From contig NC_045139.1 in NCBI RefSeq assembly GCF_008831285.2, forward strand, positions 5,988,704 to 6,052,703: a stretch of DNA of 64,000 nucleotides, written 5' to 3'. The position numbers and the translations under genes are program-made. This document shows positions 11,901 to 24,115 of this stretch, piece after piece (position 1 is the first letter of the stretch; each line of letters starts with the position of its first letter). The stretch comes from Nymphaea colorata (Eukaryota > Streptophyta > Magnoliopsida > Nymphaeales > Nymphaeaceae). The notes under the pieces were generated by a model that did not search any database, had not been told where the DNA came from, and was given only the letters and a program-made list of their open reading frames with translations.

Positions 11901-13182
11901 ATGGATCAGATCTGGCAAGTGGGTTTTGTCTTTTTTAGTTGGATTGAACTCGATTTATTGAACTTTGAATCATAATTTATGATTAGTGAGACAGAACTGG
12001 GATGAGCTGCCCCACTAGCCTGACCAAGTTTTGGACCACTTCCTTAACCCAGTAAAAATCAGATTCATACCCAACAACCTACCAGTCCCAGATCTCTCTA
12101 GTACCTAAAGAGGATTAGACCAAAGAATAACTGGGTCAAGACTTTGAGCTATAGGCTAGCCACTACAATCAGGTCAAAGCAAGAAGTTTCAGGCCAGCTA
12201 AACCCTAGTTTTTGAGTTTGAACGCCACACAAGATGTACAATCCCTTGCCGAAAGGAGAGCGGAGATTCGATTTGACGCCGAAACTTATGGATTTAGACT
12301 TTCATGTACTATCATTTACGACCCACCTAAAAGTTTCCCAACACCCTTATTTGCATCTAAAGCTTTCCCCTTCTGTTAAATATCTGATAACCAAGCAAAA
12401 GGCAACAAAACCTTATATCCACAAGTTGATCTCAGGGAGATTTCAACAAACTCAATATCCTAAAGTAAACTTCCTAATTGAGTTTCCCCGATTGAATATG
12501 GGGTGGAAAAAAAAAACTTGTTAATCGAAAAATGAACTTAAAGTTTTAGATCTGAGCCCTTTCTATAATTTCTCTTTTGATGTTCGATGAAAATAATGAC
12601 TGCTTATTTTACATTAAGGTGCCAAACATCTGAAAGTCAAAGATATGCTCCAGTGTCAATAAACATTCTCTGTGTTAACTGAAAAACTAGCATAGTCTGT
12701 GCTGTTCGAAACTTGCATTTTCAGAAGAAATGAACCGAGGAAGTGCATATAATAAACCTACAACTGTTTCGTTATAGTAAGATAATAACAGCGAACGACT
12801 TATTAGACCAAATTCCAGCACCTCGTAAAGAATTAAAAGCTACTCCTCTGGATTGCTATCTTATAAAGAGAATATATATGACACAGATAGTGCTCAACCA
12901 ATCATTGCAAAAAATGATACATCAAAAGAAAAGGAGAAAAAAAGAAAAGTAGTCTCATTCGCCGGATGAGGATAATCCTTGTAGCATAAATGCCCCCGGA
13001 CAATAAAGAACTCTGGAACCGAATAATTGTGCCGATACCCGAAAGCTGAGGACAAATTCAGGGTAGAAGTTGTTCCCCCTTGGATAATTTTAATGCAAAG
13101 ATGCGGGCATATGCATTATATAGTTTACCAACTCCATGCATAACGATCATCAAGTTGATGCCAATTGCCATCATGCCTTTGT
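8976..13182. other. Intergenic, no gene recognised
   Basis: The region separates the kinase and the convergent MEB-like gene. It holds a T18 tract near 9246, a G-run near 9642, and a stretch of GGATCCGGATC-like words (about 9780-10040) resembling repeat debris. The longest open frame (9812-10414) has no domain-like features and is not called. The MEB-like 3' untranslated region should lie just below 13183. Confidence 0.45.
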
Positions 13183-16100
13183 TTATGAAACCCAATTCTC
13201 TGATGCTCTTCCAGTGGCTTCTAGGATCAAGGATGGATGGTAAAGCATATTCTGGCTTCCTGAAATCCAGCCTAACTGATCCAGCAGCTTCTTGACGTAT
13301 ACACCAACTACGTAGGATACCCCCGAAACAGCTACTCCAAGAGCAGCATAGTACATGATTTTCTTGATATAAGACCTGTCAGTGACCCGTGCCTTTCCTA
13401 AAGCAAGAATAAGGATGCAAAATAGAGAAGCAATGGCAACTGCTATAAGCTTGTAGTCTTTGTTGTCAGTTTCTCTGAAAGAGAAACCATATGTGACAGG
13501 TGCCACCAAACCAAAAATCATGTACGACACTATCACAATAATCGTGTTTCTCCAGAAATTCTGTGGCTGTCCTATTGACTCAGTATATCGAACAGTATCA
13601 TTCTTCAATTCTAAGATCTGCAACCAAAAATTGACAAGAACCACGTAAAAATGTAGCGGTTGGAAAATACAAACTTGGCTTTTCTTTTGTATTTACTACA
13701 GATCTATTTGCTTTAGTTGTTAGCTGTCATGAGCTCTGTTACACCTGTAAAACAACATACATTAGCATGCCAAATTGGGGAAAGATAACAAGAAGTAACT
13801 CCTCTATACCCTTAGTCATACTGACACACTATTTTCATCTGCCAATGTGCATCAACTTTTGTCATCATCAATACCTACTTGTCTTACCATAAGATGTTCA
13901 TTATAACAAATAAACATCATAGGTTGCAACGACACGTAGCATGGTGAAAAACTGCAGCATATGAGAAAACATGTTCATGGTTGATTTTGAGAAAGAAAGA
14001 TGGAATATGTTCAGCAATAGGAGACTCACTTTCTCCAGCAAAGCATCCGTAGCAAAAGAAAGCCTTTTCAGAAGAAAGAGAACCAACCCAACTAATTCTC
14101 AAGGTGTGTCATTTACAAACAGAAGAACTGAACCAAGGAGGGCTTGGAATAAGGCACGACAGAAATTCTTACTAAGAGCATAAGTCCACTTTTTGCTGAT
14201 CATGGTCAAGGGAATAGAGTAAATTAGTTTTAGACGAGTCTTCTCCCTTATCCTACTTCTATTGGCTTGGAATCGAAAATCCTATGCTGCTTAGCAGATT
14301 GCTTTTTACCTGCTGACTATATGATGTATATTTACTTTGTTTTCATATTATGCCATTGATATAGTTTTCATTTGAAGATTGACATTGTTGGAATAATGTA
14401 TATACGTGAGCAAACATGTAAAGTACCATAGTAGATCTGTTGCATTACAATAAAGAGGCAGACCCCTGACTCCAAAAGAAAGGAAAGTTACAGGTTTTAG
14501 CTTATCCATCGACTAGTACAATGATTTTTAGGAACAAGAATTTGTAGGTTAGGACATTTGGCATTTTTGTAGAGGTAAAGTTTGCTTCTTGATCAACAAA
14601 AACTGACAAGAAAACGTTGCTCTAGAGACTTGCAATGATGATGCAAAACATGATTAAAAAAAAAAAAAAAAACTTCGGTTACAATAAGCACAAAAGAAAT
14701 GTGCCTCTCGTGTGCAGGAAGACACTGATTTTATTTCGACTGTGGCACTATAATTAATCATCACATTAGAGGCTGATGTTGATGTTGCAACAGAAAACTT
14801 TGGGATTCTCATATTTGAATAAAATAAAACTTCAGGATGAGATATACTCACATTATGAGCAATGATAAATAATCCGCCAATCAAATTCGCCAACCCCAAG
14901 GCTACAATACTCACTGCAGTTCCATAAATTGATGAAGTTACATTAGAGAAAAGACAAAATATTAATAATAAAGAGCCAAAAAAAAGTGAAAATATGATCA
15001 TGTGACGAAAATCATTCGTGCAATAAAATTACACAGTTGAAATGAAACAAGGTTAACCTTCATCGTATAAAATTGCCAATCTTAATGAATATTATTGCAA
15101 TTTGTAAACTGTCTATGATGCAAATTCCTGCACTTTGGTATGTATAAGATGAAATGCAAGAAGAATTGTGCATTACTGGGAAGGAAATACCAGCCAGCAA
15201 GACAAGTGGTAAAGAACACATTCATATGTTGGACAAATTGAGTAGGAACATGATCCTACTCCATGAATGTAAGTTAAGATTTCACAATAAAAATGATCGC
15301 CATTTGTAGCATGGAAGTACTAATGAAAAGAAAATAATGGGAGAATCCAGAAGCGTGCTTTAGGAAATGTTCGAAAGAGTACGTGGTGAGAAAAAAGCTT
15401 GAGAGATGGCTGGCCTCTTTTTTCTGTTCCTTTTTTCAGTCATTCTGTTACAGAATCAGCATTCTGCAATAATAATTATCATTTGTTAAGCTCAAGTTTC
15501 ATCTATCCTTTCATTATTATCAGCATACTTCTTGCCATAACTTATGCTAGGCATTTAGTCAAACAAAATTAAATTTCAATATTGGACAGAAACAGGGTGT
15601 CAGGAAAATGTTGGCTTTATGCCAATCAGGAGAAAGATACATATTTTTCATGGTTTACCTATTTGCTGCAGCAATATCACACTAAATGCTCCTGAACACC
15701 CATTACTGCTATGCATACACTTGCATCAGTAAAATGTGACCAATAAACTTCAATAGTATAAAAAGACAAACATCTAAACTTGGTAAAAAGACAAGCATGT
15801 CAAAACATCTAAACTTGGCAAGGTGCATAGATGCACACAGAAAATCAGCCAACAGTCCTACCCAAATAAGTGAGAGTTACTTACATGTACTAGCATCACC
15901 TCCAGCTGCTGAGGATGTCACCCCAAGACTTGTAATTGATTCAGTTAAGCCACCATAAACAATGGCTTTTAGTATGTCCCATCCATCTGTAATAAATGTT
16001 CTCTCGGACGTGATGTTTGTTTCAGCTATGTCACCCACTTGTGAGCTAATCTCAACTCTAGTCTCATTAGTTATAATGGGCATTGTAGACACCCTTTCAT

Positions 16101-18146
16101 CCGACATTACAGGTAAAGCTTTTGTTGCTAAGGAAATCAAAAGACCATCTTTATTTTCAGGGACCTCGATATAAGTTTTTGATGTAGTAGCACTATTTTC
16201 CTGCATGACTTTTCCAGAATCACCAACTTCTTCAAACCTCTCAGTAGTTTTGGCAAGTGCAACTCCTACATCAATATTAACAGAATTATGAAATTAATAG
16301 TCTGACAGAGAAGGGCCACAAGAACTTCATGTCATCAACCAATAGTAACAGCTACTTGCAACAAAGTTTGTTTCTCATTTAAAATTGATGAATAAAAACA
16401 CTGTGAAACACATGATTTTGAAGCTGTTCAGGTGCACAATCTCAAAGCTTTCATACTTGCAAGTGCATAAATTTTCAAAATTTGCTTTTTCCTATATAAC
16501 TTTCATGTGAATATACAAGGACCAGGTACACACTAAAAATCGATCAAAGATTAAATAAAGATCAAAGAAGTTCCATGACATGTAAATCAATTATAGGATA
16601 CAATGAGAAGTCCCCCAATAGAAAATTGCTATGAGTTAAAGGATACAACGAATGAATGACAATATTCAGGTTTTTATATATAATCATACGTCACACTTTT
16701 AGTGACCTAAAGTAAAGTATTGAGACACAAGCTATTCAATATCAAATAGCTCTCAGCATATCCATTTGAAGAAACCAACCATTCATTGTCAAGGGCATGA
16801 GAACAGAATTTGCAACAGCATCCAGTTTCCAATGAACTTGAACTAAATCACCTTTTGTTGGTGTTATTTATTTTTTTGCTCATATAGGGATGGAAGAAAG
16901 CACATACACAAAAGCAAACAAATAATAATACTACATCCAATTAATAAGTACTAAAAAAATTAACAAAACCTTGAATTTCTGTAATTGCTTTGGCAGAAGA
17001 ATTGAGTGTTTTACCATGTGCACCAGAAGGATTGTTTGCTGCGTACTTAGTGATGTATGTCCCATCATTTTCTAAAATGCTGTTACTATCTGCTGCCCCA
17101 ACATTTCCGTCTGGGGCCACACCTACATGCTGAGGATGCTGAAGACGAGCTAGTTCTGATTTTTCAATTCTCATAACTTTTTTTGGGTTCTCCTGTCTTG
17201 TACCTCCTTCAGGACCATGTGAATTAGATACAGTTGCAACATTCTCTGCAGCCACAAGAATTTGCTCAGACTGTTGAACCAAAAGCATGTCTGATTCATC
17301 AAGTACCATGATGTCTTTTTGGTTTTCTTGTTTTATCTGGTCTGTGGGAACCTGTGAATCTATTGAACCAACAATTTTCTCTGCAAAAAAAAGCACATAA
17401 AATTTGCCAACATCTGATAAGTGATCCAATAAATGTCAGTTCTCTCACATATCAGTGTATCTATCAACAGTGAAGCCAGAAAGTTTCCTTAGGATGGGAA
17501 CAACAAAACATCAGAAACTAATGCAATAAGCTAACAAATACAAAAAATATTAAAATAGAGTTCTTTTTTTTTCCTGTTTGTATCCATGTCTTCTCACACA
17601 CAAATACACACTTTCATACATAACACACACACACACACATATAAATAGTGGCAGAAGAATGAGTGATGCTTAACATGAACACGAGAAGGATTATTTGCTG
17701 AGTACTTACTGAGATCTTCCCCATAATTTACTAAAATGTTGCCACTATTTGCTGGCCCAACATTTGTCTCCGAGGCCACACCTATGCGCTGAGGATGCTG
17801 TTGATGAACTAGCTCTAGTTTTTCATGTACTGAAATTTCTTGCTGGTTCTCATGTCCCGCACCATCTTCAGGAACATGTAAATCAGATACAGTTTCAACT
17901 TTCCCCTCAGACGCAACAATATGCTGAGCCTGTTGCATGGCAAGCATGCCTGATTCATCAGATACCATGATTTCTTTTTGCTTATTTTGCTTTGTATGAT
18001 CTGGGGGATCTTGTGAATCTATTGAACCAACCCTTCCCTCTGCAAAAAATGCATATGAAAATTGTCAACAATATCTTAAGTTCTTTACTGCTCCTTTTGA
18101 ACACATGACATACGTATCAGGCTTATCAGCATATATAACACACACT

Positions 18147-18203
<57 letters not shown>

Positions 18204-21200
18204 TATTATATTTTAAATTTATGCATATCAATGTTTTACAACATTTTCTTGAAACAACCTGAAAATATCATGGGATTTACCTTTGTCAAGTTTTTCTTGG
18301 AATAGTCTTTAAAAAAAAAGCTTGTTCTTTTCAATGGAGAAAAATGATAATATAAGTATTTTAATAATATTGAGAAGCAAATTTTCTTAAGTTTTATTTT
18401 AAATCAAGCAGATATGAAATGTGTGTTTTTAAAGTTAATAATAAAGTGTACTCTTAAATCTTAACAATAAGCTAATACCTACTCTTAACAATATGCTAAT
18501 ATTAGCTTAAGGAGAACAACTAAAAATAAAAAGATGTCAAAAAAGGCACTACCTTAAATTTCTCCCATTCAACGTTAGAAATTTAAGGTTTTTTTTTGTT
18601 TTCCATTAACATTTGTTAACACCCATTAAAAATAGTGTAGTCGTTGGTGTCATTCCACACATATATGAAGTTATGAACAGATACATGTGTGCATGTGGTC
18701 ACATAAAGACATAGGTATATAATATATACATAGGGCACCACGTCAATTTTACACCATTTGTTTTAGTCCCCTATTTTCCTTTTTAAACTGACAATGCAGA
18801 TGTACTTATATAGTTGTAGTGGGAACTGGGTCCTACATTACCTTATTCTGGTACATAAATACTTAAAATAGTTCTCTTAAGGTTTTAAAAACGAGTTTGA
18901 CCTGCACACAGGGAACCTGTGGAATTCAGGCCCAATGACACTTCATCTTCTACTTCTTCTTCTTTCACTTCAAGAAACAAGAAACTCTAATACACTGGTA
19001 TTATGTGTTAGACAACAATTTGGGCTGCAAAAAAGCGGCCCAGGATGAAGAAAAAATTATAAAAGATACAAAGGAAATTACAGGAACACAGGATTGCGAA
19101 GAAACTACAGTAGGTGAAATGTGAGCAATAAAAGAATAACCTAAAATTAGGCCTAATTCGAAGAAGGACAGGACAAAAGCAATGGAAATCAAATACAGAG
19201 CCAGCAGAAACTGAACCAAACTAGAAAAGAAATTCACAGATGATGCCAAGGAAATCTTCACTAGGAAGAAGAAAAGAGAAGAAAATATACCTAAGGAATA
19301 AGTGAGACCCCAAGAATCTCAAGATAAAAATGCAGGATATAGAATTCTCATCTATACCATTGCCAAAGGTGTTATCTTTTCTAGATCCTCTGATATTACA
19401 TGAGCAGAAAGATTTATGATTGTGTCAATCTTTGGATCCATGGAATTGAAAAGTCAAACTTGTCCAGTTAACATGAATTCCTGGGAAGGATTGCCAAGTT
19501 ATGGCAAAAAAGAATACTTGAATTATTACTAGATTAAGAGTTGAACTCTACCTGGAACGTTGACATTAGCTTCTCTTTTTCCCCATTCTAAAAGGAAAGC
19601 TATACAGTTTGTATTCTTGTTGTCCTCTGCTTGAACAGTATCTTCCTTTGGTGTCAAAACAGTATTTTCCTTTTGCAAATCTTTTGAACTGATAGTATCA
19701 CCATCTCTGCTTCGGAACATTTTGGATAATAACTCATAACCAGTTGCTGCAAGTCAAAAAAGTGTAAAACCATTAATATACGTCAGGATTTATTGAATCA
19801 TTCACGTAACAAAGTGCAACTTTAGTTGCAGATAACAAGTCAATAGAACTAATTTTTACACTATGGGACGTGATAGATTTATAAGAACTATTTCATGCAG
19901 CAGGACATGATTCAAACTACAAACATATTAAAAGCACTGAAATTGCAGGGTTTGATAGACATTGAATAGCTAAGACTGCAAGATTTGACATGAAGGCATC
20001 AAACTTCCTAAGGACCTAGGCTTGAATCTGATTCAAGCGAACAAATACATAGAGCATAATCTAAAGAGTAGTATGACAAATAACGGAAAAACTAGTTTTA
20101 CAGTCACAGACACGTTGAGAAAAAAAAATTTAGGACCCATTTAGAAACCAAACATAAAAATTCTGAGATTTAAGTACTTCATCTGTGTATCTTCCTTGTG
20201 AAAATAAGGGAAAAGTATATAATAGCGACCCCCTTCGTTTCTTCCATACTTAAGCTGTCATTCTCTTCATATAGTTCAGATATAGCAGTTAGGTTATTCT
20301 TGGAGCCCTGAAAATGTAGTACATATGAAGTCACTATTTCATTATTGCTGTGTCTCTAGTGCCATTGTGTCCCTTAATTCATACAATCATATAGCCCTCA
20401 GGTCATAGACTTTGAAATCATACTGAATGTCAATCTCAACTTGTAGCATAAATGCCAAGTTATATCAAAGAAGATTCAGATGGAATGACATCCTGGAACA
20501 TTAAAACATAGCAGAAAAAGCCCACTGGTTTTCAAATACAGAGACTGTTACCTGTTTGGCATTAGATAATTAACCACATCAATTGGCTTGGTCAAGCAGA
20601 TATTCTTGATAAGAGAGAAGTAATAGTGCAAGAGAAAAGTATGGGCAATAAATCCCTTCACACAGCTTTTGAAAATTAGTACTGCTCAAGTGAGTGTACC
20701 AAAGAGATTCCAGTACCATAATATTTTCCCAAATAAGAGAGAAATAATATAGCAACAGAAAAACATGAGCAGTGAATCACTTTACACAGCTTGTGAGTGT
20801 GAGTGCTGCTCAAAGGAGTCTAACAAAACATACCAGTACGAACAAATACGCATAAGCATTGCAAGCATCCAAATACTTCTGGTTCTGCATCAGCGCTTTG
20901 TTCAGCAAGATTATCATTAACAGCACCAGATAGATCAGCAACTTTTTCTCGCTTTGCATCAAGTGGATTCACCTGAACTATGCGTTTCCTTTTACGTAAG
21001 ATAACCCTCCTCGTAATGCATGAGTTGCAATTAGGGCAAAATAGGTCATGTGTAGTTTGTTCTCTTAACACTTCATCAAGATTGACTTCTGCTCTTTCAG
21101 AATCCTCTTTTACCAAATCCTTGATTGGCATTGATTCAACTATTTCTTCAACTGTTGTTCTGTCTGTTTTGTGTCCACTGTGGGGTGTGAAGGCTCCTAC

Positions 21201-24115
21201 TGTTCTGTCAAAAGATTTATCTCCTGCAGTAACTTGGTCAGATACTTCATATTATTGCCAGTGACACATTATAAAGTATAAACACATTTCAAGAGCAAAA
21301 TGTATACTGCTGCATGTGTTTCACACTCTTAGAAAGAAAGGTATTTCATGACACAAGACTGATATTGGACGACAAAGAGCAGAAAAGAACTTAGATAATA
21401 CACAGCCATGGTCTACTTATATGGGTCGTAGGAAAAAGTATATAACATTCATTAATACAGTAATTGTTTAGTTGATTCAATTTGCATACCACCACGAACA
21501 TGCAGAGATTTCCAAATTAACCACAAGTAGGTCCATTTTGTAGACACTGACCTCGTTTTATTTGTAAATCGGAAAATAGTTTCTTCTTAGATAATGTTTG
21601 CTCAATCATCTCTCCATGGCTATGCTTGCTATGAATCGGAATATGATCTACCCATGGATGGATCTCAACACTATCTACTTCCGGGATGCCCATCTGGAGT
21701 GTCCACACACAGTGGCGACACTTCCACATGCCTTCAAAGACAGAAAATTCAGAAGTAACTGGGTGATCACCATCTCTGAAATGTTTCATTTATGCTTTAA
21801 GTTCCATGAAGTGAACAAAGAAAAGAAGATATAAGGTCTATTCACATGTGCCATTAGAAAAAAAGGTGTAGACTAGGCTGTCAAGAATGAATAATATGCT
21901 ACGCACCTTTTTCCAGAGAAAATAGTGTGAAGAGCACAGAAGCCAGAAAGAGAAGTTGATTTAGTGGACTTAACGTAGCAGTAAGGGATTAACCAAAAAA
22001 TAATTTATCGTAACTAAACAACAAAATGTAACCAAAGTTGAATCCATATCCTGCAGTGGCACTCCATACATAACTGATTGACTCCTTGTTCTACAGGTAG
22101 TGTAGATTAGAGAATCACTACATGTATTATAAAATCATGCTGAGACAGTTCACAAGCAAAAAGTTCTTGGATACTGAAAACTCCACAATGGCAAGGCCAA
22201 GAGGGATAAACGAGAAACTAATCGCAGGAGAGTTATATGCTCCAAGTTTCATTTAAAGTTAGCGGAATACAAGGGAAATATAAAAAAACATCCTAGAGTA
22301 AAAAAATGTGTTTCTATATCAATTGTATAGTTTAACTACAAATGGCTCGTAGTCTGTTCCAGGTTCTACATATACCAGAAAATATCAATGAACTAATTCT
22401 TGCTTATTTATGCCCATCCCATTTCAGGCAATCAGGGACATTGTTATTGCGTGGTGACAAGTTACTTGTTCCACTTACCATCAGACAACTATATATTCTG
22501 ATGATATCGTTAATTTTCCATGATAAGTTGTGAATGAAAAGGTACATGAAGAACCAAAAAGCAGAGGTTCTTTTATGCGCATTATCTGAAATAATTTGTT
22601 TATGCCGTGAATGAGAAGGTTTTTGCGATAAATACTAATCAAATCAAACAGTTTCCATTTCGTATAATCAGGTGCATAATACCCCCAGAAACAGGCCGCT
22701 TTGAGAAGTCGTACAGCACTAGACATTTTTACCACCACATTAGATATTTTATTTTCAGTTGTTTTAGAGGCGAACTGATGATTCCCTGTTGCAGTTTTAA
22801 CGTCTCAATAGGCTTCCGTGAATTGAGCAAGAGGCTCTTTCCTTATATGGTTTTGACAACCATGGGCAAGTGATGATGGAGAGGCACGTAACGTAAAAGA
22901 CGTATGATTCACCTTTAGACACATTCCCACTACCAGAAAATAGAAGTGATAGAAGCACGCGACTTTCTTTTCCTGAACTACTTTATTCATTTTAGGGAGC
23001 CACAATTCCAGTGTTTTTAAGGAGCCACAAGATTTGCGTTCCATTCACTCAACATAGTATGTGTGTGTGTGTGTGTGTGTGTGTACATGAAAGACTGAAC
23101 AGAGGAAAAAGTGGTTAATCAGAAGTTACAGAATAAAAAATCGTGTCAATTGCCAAAATTGAAACTTGATTGACTAGTTAGTCACTAGTTGCCTTTTCAA
23201 GGCTAATCCTACTAGTGACGTGGGACTAGTCGGCTGATCAGTAACTCAGCCATCTAGATTTTGAGTCTCAATGGTTCAATCAGATCCAAAGAAAAGACCT
23301 ACTGAACGACCATTTTTTGCATCCACAGATTCCACACCTGTTTCCCGAACAAACCCAAAGCAGAAGCTACATTGAACTGCAAAATAGAATTCAGGTAATT
23401 CAGGAAGGCCTACAAATCTAGTCAAGCAAAAGGAGTTCATGATATCCTTCAAAACTAATGGACGCACAAGGATGCATTCGCGGCCTTTGGTAATGACATC
23501 CCACCGAGGCGACCCTATGAATTTCATAAAATTAGACACCCTTTAAACAGTGTAGATAGAGCAGCTTTAGAAAAGGCAGTAACAAACAGAGACAATGATG
23601 CCACACTTCTTCTCCGAAAGAAAATCCGTACCGTAATTTACAAGGACGGGAGAATTCCAACCGCCACGAGAAGCAGGGCCCATTTTCACCAACTATAAAG
23701 TTAAACGGTTCCCACAAAGAAGAGACGCACAAACATCAAAAGGATCTCAATCAAATTGTAGCTCGATCAAGTCTTTCCCACTACAAGGTGCCATTTTCAG
23801 AAAACCGATGTCATTCTTGACAGCGAACAGATAATGACAACGTAAAAACTTTCACAAAAGTGCTGAAATACCATGGTAGGCCAGTAGCTACTTACGTTCT
23901 TCATCATCAAAGTAAACCATGGGCTTCGCCACATCGTCGCCTCCTTCATGCTTCTCAATCTCTGGTTGAACAACAGGGACAACGTCATTCCTTAAGCCAT
24001 TAAGTGTTCCATCCTTACTTTTGTGCTTCCGTATCAGAGGCGCCGTCTCCTCCACCTCCGTCTCTTCCTCTTCTTCCTCGACTCCGCGTGCGTAGACTAG
24101 AGGTTCCACTTCCAT
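13183..24115 (-). CDS. Membrane protein of ER body-like protein (VIT1/CCC1 family)
   Basis: Ten exons in transcript order: 24115-23896, 23376-23299, 21773-21552, 21244-20834, 19746-19552, 18039-17710, 17380-16970, 16265-15885, 14913-14852, 13617-13183. Together they give about 914 residues. Most internal joins are phase 1; the last is phase 0. The exon 2/3 join is the weak point. The best donor there (after 23303) is out of phase, so an extra small exon may exist. The start is the ATG of MEVEPLVYARG. The N-terminal part is acidic and carries four CxxC pairs (QCSFC, WKCRHC, FCPNC, GCLQC) plus a basic ILRKRKR. The C-terminal part (about residues 715-875) has five hydrophobic segments, including TDGWDILKAIVYGGLTE, VALGLANLIGGLFIIAHN and GFSFRETDNKDYKL. 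This matches the VIT1-like domain of MEB1/MEB2, ER-body membrane proteins linked to iron and manganese transport. Exons 6 and 7 are duplicates. Transport function here is inferred. Confidence 0.8.
16970..18039 (-). repeat. Tandem exon duplication inside the MEB-like gene
   Basis: Exons at 17710-18039 and 16970-17380 encode related segments. Both start after a TTTTTTGCAG acceptor and share VGSIDSQ, IMV.DES.ML..QQ, EDGAGHENQ/EGGTRQENP, HPQRIGVA/HPQHVGVA and SKYSANNPSR/TKYAANNPSG. The first copy splices out at a GTAAGT lying just before KYSANNPSR, so that homologous block is intronic there. The second copy has AAGT at the matching point and reads on to a later donor, making it 27 codons longer. 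Confidence 0.85.
18141..18203. repeat. Compound microsatellite (CA)n(TA)n(GA)n in an MEB-like intron
   Basis: Three dinucleotide runs follow one another without gaps: CA to about 18166, TA to 18180, GA to 18203. They lie in the intron between exons 5 and 6. Confidence 0.9.
23060..23083. repeat. (GT)n microsatellite
   Basis: About twelve GT units lie in the large intron between exons 2 and 3 of the MEB-like gene. Confidence 0.9.
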
